From positions 1 through 17,659 of the forward strand of contig JAHLKH010000354.1 in NCBI GenBank assembly GCA_025526915.1: DNA of 17,659 nt, read 5' to 3'. Below are positions 10,201-16,713 of this stretch, in pieces. Each line of letters begins with the position of its first letter. Position 1 is the stretch's first letter. The notes below the pieces were generated by a model. That model was not told the DNA's origin. It did not search any database and worked only from the letters and a program-made list of their open reading frames with translations. The DNA comes from Entophlyctis helioformis. Lineage: Eukaryota; Chytridiomycota; Chytridiomycetes; Chytridiales; Chytriomycetaceae. The position numbers and the translations under genes are program-made.

Positions 10201-11479
10201 CATCGGCAAACGTTTGGTTGACCTTGACGTAGTCGTTGTAGTAGCGGGTCTCGATCTTGCCATCCATCGCATTGTCCCACAGAATGTAGTGGAACAGCGG
10301 CCACAGCTCTGTTGGGTGGATGGGCCGAGTGCGTTCATGTGCGTTCATGTGGGATCATGCGCGATCCATCAGCCAGTCAGTCAGTCAGTCGCAGTTCATC
10401 GTCTGATGGGAGATCGATTGCCGACACAATGCGAGATCCGTGTACGATCAATGCAGCGGCAGGCAAGAGCAGTACGCACCTGTCTTGCAGTAGCCTTCGT
10501 AGTGGTTCTTGGCCGCCTCTTCGTCGAGCACGACGGGCACGCACTGCTTGCGCGACCACAGCAGCTCCTTGACGTCGTCGACCGTCGCCTTGGGCGTCGA
10601 GGGCGTGAGCACGACGGCGTTGGGATTCGACGAGCCGTAGCCGAGCCAGCCAATGTGAACCACGTCCTCCTCGTAGTCATCCGAGTCGGTGAGCAGCCGG
10701 ATGCCTGAGAACAGCGCCGAGTGTCCACGTCTCTGAGTCAGCGTCCACTGCGAGGCATTGTGGTTGGCGGCCGCGCTGGGGCTGGCGGCTGTGCTTGGGC
10801 TGCCCGTGGTGCTGGGGCTCGCCGCGCCAGATAAGCCTCCCAGGGGCAGGATCGACTCTGCCGGAGGCTCAGACGATGCAGACAGCGGGCCGGTCCTGTC
10901 GCTGTTGCGGGCGGCAAAGGAGGCATGCGAGGCAGCAGCGCCGACGCCGACGCTGCGGTTGCACACCCACGGCAGATGGTGGCTCACGACGAGGATGCGG
11001 CCGGGCGGCTTGGGCCGGTCTGGCCTTGGCAGCCTGGCAGGTGCAGGCGCAGGCGCAGACATGGCCGCGGCACCGGGAGCGACGGCCAGCGCCGCGGCAG
11101 ACAGGGGCGGGACGGCGGCCATGGGCGGCTGCTGCTTGGTGTACGCACCGGGGCCAGACGCAGCGCTGGCGGGGCCGGGATGGCCCTTTGGGCGGGCAGG
11201 GATGCACTCGATGCTAGCAGAGTTGCCCATCGATGCCGGCGTCGGTGTTGGTGGTGCGGTTGATGTGGCGGGCGTCTCGGTGTGCGGTGCAGCGGCTGGC
11301 GGCAATGGGTGCAAGGACGCAGACGCAGACGGTGCTGTGGACGGCGATGCCTGTGGGTGCTGTGGGTGCTGTGCAGATGCGCTGCTGCCTGTGCTGCTGC
11401 TGCTGTCGCCTGTGCTGTCGCCTGTGCTGCTGCTGCTGCTGCTGCGAGACTCTGTGCCAGGTGCAACGGAGGCGCTCAT
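7287..11479 (-). CDS. trehalose-6-phosphate phosphatase, TPS2 type (degenerate GT20 + HAD phosphatase)
   Basis: Dephosphorylates trehalose-6-phosphate to trehalose in the fungal stress and storage pathway. Exons: 11479-10480, 10308-10168, 9908-9783, 9705-9002, 8916-8851, 8770-8591, 8498-8201, 8116-7287, in phase, 1114 residues. Residues 1-150 are Ser/Ala/Pro-rich and disordered. The GT20 domain starts at RILVVSHHLPW (151) and runs through ELWPLFHYI, IWVQDYHLL, FFLHTPFPSSEIFR, IGRDKLDHIKG (about 513-523) and ILSEFTGTAG. The glucose-6-phosphate/UDP-glucose residues of active synthases look altered: the Arg of SNRLP is His, and the Arg of the RLDxxKG motif is Lys. This fits the non-catalytic GT20 of fungal TPS2. 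The HAD domain is complete: DYDGTLTP (737-744), SGRD (777-780), Lys900 in MNKGEIV, GDDRTDEDM (922-930). A tail of about 150 residues with an Asp run is unusual. The start MSASVAPG is chosen because the open frame upstream of it lacks coding character. Confidence 0.95.
9912..9959. repeat. GT/GC dinucleotide repeat at the 3' end of TPS2 intron 2
   Basis: An impure (GT)n/(GC)n run sits directly against the acceptor of TPS2 intron 2 (intron 9909-10167). On the minus strand it forms a CACACGCACACG tract that occupies the usual polypyrimidine position. Confidence 0.85.
10061..10090. repeat. 10-bp tandem repeat in TPS2 intron 2
   Basis: CGATGGGACG occurs twice exactly (10061-10080) and a third time with changes (CGATGGAACA). 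Confidence 0.8.
10331..10390. repeat. GCGTTCATGT duplication and (CAGT)n in TPS2 intron 1
   Basis: GCGTTCATGT is exactly duplicated at 10331-10350. About 25 bp further on is a (CAGT)4 run at 10374-10390. On the minus (transcribed) strand the latter reads GACTGACTGACTGACTGG, that is several overlapping copies of the CTGAC branch-site-like motif used across this locus. Confidence 0.75.
11375..11452. repeat. imperfect GCTGCT/CTGTCG repeats coding Ser runs in TPS2
   Basis: A triplet-rich tract with the 15-mer TGTGCTGCTGCTGCT and TGTCGCC units repeated. It encodes Ser-rich SSSSSSTGDSTGDSSSSTGS near the TPS2 N-terminus. Confidence 0.7.
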
Positions 11480-12092
11480 CCTCAGGCTGCTGTGCTGCTT
11501 TTTAAAACAAAAGTGGCAAAGCAGCGAGCCGGCCAGGGGTGCAACGGCACGCAAAGGCGGAGGCGGAGTCGCCGTCCGCGCCGTGGACAGCGCCTGCCTG
11601 TCGCACGCGCACCGAGCCACGATGGCAGCCGATGGATCACGCTGCTGCCCAGCAGCTGCCCACATCGCCGCCTGTCCCCGCCCGTCCCACAACACATCGC
11701 CGGTGCATCTGGCGGGCAGGCTCAGGCAGATCAGCCAACAAACCGTGTGTGCACGGCGTGCTGGGCAGGGCCCCGCACCGCACCACATCGGCCAGCGCCG
11801 CATCTGGCCCGCATCGGCCCAGCATCTCATCGCCATCGGTCGCGTGTGGCCTTGCACCTTGCCTCGACGGCCCAATCTCAAACCCCGCTCGTGCACGTTC
11901 GCAAGCGGCTCGTGACCATGCGCAGTGTTGGCCGATTCGCCCACGGCAGCTGGCACACATGCCTGCACAGTGCCACGCGCGGCCATCGCGTGGCATCAGT
12001 CACTACTGCTTGCACGTGACTTTATTGCCCATCGATCTGCCATCCACCTGCTGCATCAAGCTGCCATCGCAGCGCTCCGTCCCTCTGGCATG
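11480..12092. promoter_or_regulatory. TPS2 upstream region and SPATA4 3' flank
   Basis: 613 bp lie between the SPATA4 stop and the TPS2 ATG, both genes on the minus strand. The TPS2 frame stays open up to 11986, but its translation is rich in Trp, Cys, His and Arg and lacks conservation, so I treat it as non-coding. TTTTAAAAC at about 11500-11508 lies about 20-30 bp upstream of the TPS2 ATG. One AGGGG (CCCCT in TPS2 orientation, 11535-11539) matches the stress-response element core bound by Msn2/4-type factors in yeasts. A single 5-mer is weak evidence. No RNA gene seen. Confidence 0.4.
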
Positions 12093-13460
12093 CTACTCGG
12101 CAGCCTGCCGCACCTGGATGTGGCGTATGGGAAACTCGCCGCCTTGGCCGCCAGATCCTGTCATTGATGCCGATACCATCTGCTCGACAGCTGCGTGTGA
12201 ATTGGCTGCCACTGCCGCCGCCGCCGCTGCTGCTGCCATGCTGCCGGTCACAGAGACTCCCACTCGCATCGGCCCACTGCCACCACGTCCGCCTCCAACC
12301 CCGTTGCCGACACCTAGAGGACGGCCAAACGTGCCAGCGGCCTTGACACTTGGACTGATGTAGTGGTGGTGATGGTGCTGGTAGTGGTACTGCTCCTGAT
12401 ACCGTTGCGGCTGATGCTGCAGCTGGTGCTGGAGATGCCGCTCTCTTGCCGCCTCTCGCTTGCGATCTCTGATAATCTCCTGGATCTCTGGCGCTCGTTG
12501 TGCTGCGCGCATGCACGCTCGTCATGTCAGCCACGTCGGCCGGTTGCAGACTGCGCGACGGACTGGCGGCAGGGGACCACGCCACCTACCTCGCAGCTGC
12601 TTGATAAAGTCGTTGTGGGCTTCCAGCACGATGCGTGCCTTGTCGGGCGATTCTGCCATGGACCGAATGACATTCGATGTGGTGGGCAATGCAAACTGTG
12701 GGACGATCTCGTCGTCGGTCTTGGCCAGCGATCGTTCTGGCAGACTGTCCAAAGCCATCGCAGCGCGAGTCAGTCGCCAACGGGCTCAGCAGACCCAAAC
12801 GCACTGTGCCGCACCTCTTGTTGGTCAGCAGCATGTACACATTCTCAACGAAGCGCACGGCTGCGTCTGTGTGGCAGTTCATGACGGCATCCATGGCTTC
12901 TTTGGGCACATTGACATTGTGTTTGCGAAAGACTGGCACGGCCGACAAGAAGTGTGTTAGTCGACATCCGCAGCGACAGATGTGACGCGCGTACATTTTG
13001 CAAGAACCTCCTGCAGGCAGATGCAGACCGGCCGTCCAGATCCGTTGGCAGCGAGGCACGGCGAGAGCGGAGCGAGCGGTCAGCAGTCACGCCAGGCGTT
13101 GACGGACGTGAACCAGAGCAAGACACAGCAAGATGCAGGAGCCAAGCCGCACCCAGTTGTTGCTCTTTTGATTCGTCGAGTCGCCCGTGTAAAACAGCCA
13201 GACCTGCAGCTCGTTTGGATAGTATCGCGAGAAGATCTCTGCGACGAGGTAGCCATTGGCAAAGTCGCTGCAGCACGAGTGTCAGCCAGGCGGGCAGGCT
13301 TATAGGCAGGCAGGCAGGCTTATAGGCAGACAGACAGGCTTATAGGCAGACACGCAGACAGACGCGCGATGTACTGCACGCACCGCTTAGGGTTCTTGAT
13401 GGGAATGGACAGATCCAGGCTCTGCAGCCACTTGATGACTTCTCGCGGCAGTCCGCTCAT
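12093..13460 (-). CDS. SPATA4-like calponin-homology (CH) domain protein, flagellum-associated
   Basis: Members of this family (human SPATA4; related to the CH domain of SPEF1/CLAMP) are expressed in sperm and other ciliated cells and probably bind axonemal microtubules. Exons: 13460-13384, 13267-13153, 13010-12995, 12932-12815, 12744-12590, 12502-12093, in phase, 296 residues. The CH domain fills residues 1-105: MSGLPREVIKWLQSLDLSI (first helix), KRDFANGYLVAEIFSRYYP (matching NRDFSNGFLIAEIFCIYYP of human SPATA4), SNNW followed by EVLAKFFRKHNVNVPKE, then ENVYMLLTNK. The 14 residues between the conserved Trp and PKE match the human spacing exactly and include a 16-nt micro-exon. Downstream are a helix MAESPDKARIVLEAHNDFIK, a basic IIRDRKREAARERHLQ, His/Gln and Ala/Gly runs, and a C-terminal PIRHIQVRQAAE resembling the human REIHVKQAG. 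It shares a 183-bp divergent promoter with the hydrolase gene. Confidence 0.85.
12995..13010 (-). other. 16-nt micro-exon of the SPATA4-like gene
   Basis: GAGGTTCTTGCAAAAT, flanked by ...CTGCCTGCAG upstream and GTACGC downstream. The flanking introns are 142 nt (13011-13152) and 62 nt (12933-12994). Each has a clear branch-like motif: CTGAC in the first and GACTAAC in the second. Included, it restores phase (0 in, 1 out) and gives Glu-Val-Leu-Ala-Lys plus the first base of Phe, which aligns with the CH-domain helix of animal SPATA4. Skipping it would shift the frame. Confidence 0.8.
13301..13360. repeat. three 20-bp tandem repeats in SPATA4 intron 1
   Basis: TATAGGCAGGCAGGCAGGCT, TATAGGCAGACAGACAGGCT and TATAGGCAGACACGCAGACA lie head to tail, filling about half of the 116-nt intron 13268-13383. 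Confidence 0.9.
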
Positions 13461-13643
13461 TCGTCGGGTTTGCGGGCAAAGCGCTGGCCGATGCTGTCAG
13501 CCAAACCGTCGTTCACAGCACAAGCAGCAGCACAAGCAGCAGCACAGACGCACGCACAGACACACGCACAGACACACGCAGCAGACATCGACGGCAAAGT
13601 CAAGACTCCGCACGCACAGCGCCAGCCAGGCTTCGCCCGCAGA
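13461..13643. promoter_or_regulatory. divergent promoter between SPATA4-like gene and hydrolase, with short tandem repeats
   Basis: 183 bp separate the opposed starts. From 13520 to 13590 the sequence is made of AGCAGCACA and GCACAGACACAC units, a polypurine/CA-like repeat. No TATA or CCAAT box is evident. The plus frame through it is open and joins the hydrolase ATG, but its AAQAAAQTHAQTHAQT translation is just the repeat, so I start the hydrolase at 13644. Confidence 0.45.
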
Positions 13644-15864
13644 ATGTTCAACTCGTACGTCGACGTCTCGGACCGCATCCTATTCCGTGCCGAGAGCCGA
13701 TGGCGGTCGCTGCGGCTGACTCGGCTCCAGCGCGGCTTCCTGTACGCCGCCGTGCTGGTGTCGCCGCTCCTGTCGCACCTGCTGCTGCCCTTCTGGCTCG
13801 GCCTCATTGGTGAGTGGTGCATCCTTATCGGCACTTGCTTCTCGCCGAGTTTGCTGTTCTCGTTGTGCTCGCTGCGATGCTCCGCCCGGCGATTGCCCAT
13901 CGACTGACGGCAACCACAGCGCTTCCGTACCTGGTGACGTGGTACGTCTACTTGGCGTACGCCCAAAAGGACAACCCCAAGCGGCCGCGGTTCCTGGGCA
14001 TCGAGTGGCCGCACCTGCCGCTGGACCCGGTCCGTGTCTTCCAGATCAACTATGCCTTTTGGGAGATGATCGACCACTACCTCACCGGCCCGCCGCGCCA
14101 GGTGGCCGTCCGCCTGTACAAGGACATGTGGCGGCAGCGTCGTCAGCGTGGCGGCCCCAAGATCACGTAGGTCGCCTTGGCTGCTCTCGTCTGGCACTGC
14201 TGCTGGGTGCGGCGATCGCACAGGCTGACCGTTGCTTGACAGGCTCAATGTCGACTATGGAAGCCGCAACGGCGCGCTGTTGGATGCATACGGATCGGAC
14301 GTCAACCGTCCCGGCCATGTTGCCTATCTGAGCGAAAAGGAGAACCGTCGCCCTGTCATGCTGTTCATCTACGGCGGCGGCTGGGGATCGGGCGACAAGA
14401 GCCTGTACTCGCCCATTGCGCGCACACTGAATGCTCGCGGATACGTGGTTGTGATCCCAAACTACACGTTGTGGCCCGTTGGCACGCCGGATGACATGCT
14501 GGACGACATCCGCAAGACGGTCGAGTGGACATTCCACAACATTCGGTGCGCTCGCTGGCTGTGCCTCTCGCCGTGTGCTTGTGCAGCCGGACTGACCATC
14601 GCGATGCCAGGTCGTACGGAGGCGATCCGTCCAACATCAACATTCTCGCGCATTCAGCTGGCGCGCATCTGACGGTGCTCGCCATGCTCCGCAATGCCAT
14701 GGAGCTGTCGCAGGCATGCATTGATGCCCGCGTGGAGTCGGGTGTCCCTGACCGGCATCGATATCCACAGCGAGGCCGAGATGGTTGCATCCGAGGACAT
14801 CTTGCACCGTATCCACGGTCTCATTCTGTACGTCGGCACGATCAATGCGGCTGGCGGTGTGCTGGACTGACGAGGATGGACTGCCTACCAACGACAGGAT
14901 GAATGGGCCGTACGACATTGCCGACCATTTGGAATTCGAGACGCTTCGCGGGGTTGAAGAAGTGTCGTGCATGGCCCGCTTATTCGGTGAGCGCATCCGT
15001 CGACCTGTCAAGCGTGCTGGCAAAGAAGGACGCGAGGCCGTGCTGACCATGAGCTGCAGGCAACAATCCCGAGTCGTTTGTAGAGGCATCCCCAACACAG
15101 CTCGTGGCCCTCTGCCAGCCGTACATGGACCAGGGCGAGTTTGCTCGGCCACCTGCCACGCAACTGGCTGTTCCTGCACGGCCATCGCGTAAGTCGCCTC
15201 GCACGCTCCACGTTGCCACGCATCTGCATCCACTGCAATACTCACAGTGGATCGCTATGCAGGACGAAGTGGTGCCGTTCTCATCAGACGTCAAGCTGTT
15301 CGAGGCACTCGACAACTCGGGCATCGACCACATTGTCCTCAAGACGTACGAAGAGCCGACCACGCCAAGCTGATCTTTGATCTCATGCTCCCCGGCCGCT
15401 ACCTCCCACCTGGCACGCCTCCGTTCTCAGTCGCAACAGCACCGCCGACCCCAACGACCTCGTCGGCCATGGTGTCTGCCACGGCCGACTTTGATGTGGA
15501 GCTGTCCGACTTTTTCATGCGGTGTCGCCGCGTGCGGCGGTACAAGCGGTGGCTGTCGATTGTGCGACGCAGCCTCGAGGGCCCGCACCCGACGTTCAGG
15601 GAGTACGAAGAGAGTCTGGACGAGGAGCTGCGGCAGCGCGAGGCGGCCATGCGCGAGGCGGCTGCCCATGCGGCTGCTGGTGGCGTGTTTGCAGCCGAGA
15701 TGCGCCTCGCGCGAGGGTCGCGCCATGCGCTGACGGCTTGCTGCGTCTGTTGTTGCTGCATCTGGAATGAACACACTGCGATGGCCACTGCCAAGCATCT
15801 GCACACAGTCCACTCTGGCAGGCTCCTGGCGCTATGTGTGTATGCCTGTGTGTTTGCACCTTAA
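13644..15864 (+). CDS. membrane-anchored alpha/beta hydrolase, isoprenylcysteine methylesterase-like, with three frame breaks
   Basis: A serine hydrolase of the HSL/ICME-like group; the substrate is unknown. Exons: 13644-13809, 13920-14166, 14243-14545, 14611-14827, 14898-14986, 15060-15188, 15263-15864. Residues 30-70 form one or two membrane helices (LYAAVLVSPLLSHLLLPFWL, then ALPYLVTWYVYLAYA). Catalytic landmarks: oxyanion loop FIYGGGWGSGDKS, nucleophile Ser in LAHSAGAH, Asp in HGHRDEVVPF, His in DHAKLIFDLM. SYGGDPSNI and GPYDIADHLEFETLRGVEEV are also family-typical. The frame changes three times: one extra base at GGG 14740-14742, one extra at TTT 15140-15142, one missing at CC 15356-15357. 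Each sits inside well-conserved sequence, so I favour sequence errors over a pseudogene. The end is uncertain: after FDLMLPG a basic, Arg/Glu-rich helical tail runs on, and the Cys-rich last 40 codons up to TAA at 15862 look like 3' UTR. About 583 residues if the three sites are single-base errors. Confidence 0.75.
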
Positions 15865-15878
15865 CGCGACTGTGTGAA

Positions 15879-16607
15879 ATGCACCAAGATCATCGTCAAC
15901 AGCAACAACAACAAACAACAACAACAACAACAGAGGCTGCTGGCCCAGCTCACGACGGCAACCGCACGGCTCAAGACCCTCTATGCAGATGTTCTGTCGA
16001 GCCACGGCATCGCTGCATCCATCCCGCCGTCGTCAGACATCCAGCACCTGCGTCTGCTGCATGCCGCTGCCATCGACCCCGTCGGCTGCATGGACACTGC
16101 ATCTGCACCGCTTCGGCCTGCCTCCACTCTGTATGTTTGGCCACACGCTCTCACACACACCACCTTGTAGTCACACACTCACTCACTCATTCACACACTC
16201 ACACCACACTCTCTCTCAGACCTGACAGTCAGTCCGCAGTCCCACCGTGTTCGACTTGAAGCGGTCGATCGAGCGGGAATGGGCCACGGCACGGCAGAAC
16301 GACCCGTCGGCAGCAGCCGTGGCGGTCAAGTGGTCACGGTTCTGGAAGACGACTGGGCTGGCGTTGTCGGATGCGTCGGCACGAGCCCACGGGTGTGCGC
16401 ATGCTGAGCGGCAGCGAGTGGGATCGTGTGGACAAGGCCGGCGTCGAGAGCGGGTCAGTCTTGCGCTTTGTTCGCTTGCGGCGTGCTCGCAAGCCCAAAG
16501 TCGTGAGGCAGGGCGGCGGTGGCCGATTCCGCGGCGGGCGTGGTCGACACTATCAGCATCAGCAGCAGCAGCAGCAGCAGCAGCCATGGTCGGTATCGTC
16601 GACCTAA
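15879..16607 (+). CDS. U11/U12 snRNP 25 kDa-like protein (SNRNP25), minor spliceosome
   Basis: The 25K protein is part of the U11/U12 di-snRNP that recognises U12-type introns. Exons: 15879-16130 and 16240-16607; intron GTATGT...CCGCAG with CTGAC before the acceptor. The ubiquitin-like domain matches human SNRNP25 in order: TVFDLKRSIEREW (human TVLDLKKAIQRYV), VKWSRFWKTTGLALS (human ISWSYVWRTYHLTS), RMLSGSEWDRVDKAGVESGS (human EKLTEDRKKLRDYGIRNRDE) and VLRFVRL (human VSFIKKL). Before it, LKTLYADVLSSHG fits the short N-terminal helix of the family. The ends are unusual: a CAA-coded N-terminal polyQ, then at the C-terminus a Gly/Arg GAR stretch GGGGRFRGGRGR and a CAG-coded polyQ. Two single-base frame changes are needed, at AAA 15913-15915 (joins the ATG to the body) and at GGG 16391-16393. 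Removing one base at each gives 205 residues. Other ubiquitin-like proteins are possible, but the double Trp of SRFW and the tail of the domain favour SNRNP25. Confidence 0.72.
16560..16583 (+). repeat. (CAG)8 repeat in SNRNP25-like exon 2
   Basis: Eight CAG triplets, preceded by CAGCAT, encode the C-terminal polyQ of the SNRNP25-like protein, followed by PWSVSST and a TAA stop. Confidence 0.9.
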
Positions 16608-16713
16608 GCGTTCATCTTGGCTCGCGATGCACGCTTTATTCAAGCCTGCCACGAGCCACATGTGGATGATGAACAAGACAGGCGTGGCACGACTGGATGC
16701 GCCAGGGGGAGGA
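16608..16713. other. convergent 3' intergenic gap, SNRNP25-like / VPS23
   Basis: 106 bp lie between the TAA at 16605-16607 and the VPS23 TGA (16714-16716, minus strand). Nothing recognisable apart from CTTTATTC at 16634-16641, which is weakly reminiscent of a reversed polyadenylation signal for VPS23. Confidence 0.4.

Noticed and set aside
7287..11479. Calling this gene a trehalose-6-phosphate synthase (TPS1) or a working bifunctional enzyme
   Set aside because: Key Arg positions in the GT20 domain are replaced, while all four HAD phosphatase motifs are intact, which is the TPS2 pattern.
10758..11915. 385-codon open frame antisense to TPS2 exon 1
   Set aside because: It mirrors the low-complexity Ser/Ala/Pro codons of TPS2 (Gly/Ala/Leu runs) and continues into flanking DNA without any conserved motif.
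13500..13600. Repeated GCACAGACACAC units as a CRISPR-like array
   Set aside because: The units are 9-12 bp, contiguous, without spacers, and the DNA is eukaryotic.
13470..13643. N-terminal extension of the hydrolase starting at 13470
   Set aside because: The extra 58 residues are the translation of the tandem repeat (AAQAAAQTHAQT), and the ATG at 13644 gives a normal start just before the membrane helix.
14740..15360. Extra tiny introns explaining the hydrolase frame changes
   Set aside because: The only GT...AG pairs near these sites would be under 40 nt or a multiple of three, and would remove conserved residues. Single-base changes in short runs fit better.
16341..16392. A 52-nt intron in SNRNP25 exon 2 (GTTGTC...GGCAG) that would also repair the frame
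   Set aside because: It is shorter than every other intron in the window, has no CTRAC, and would delete the RMLSG segment that aligns with the human EKLTED strand.
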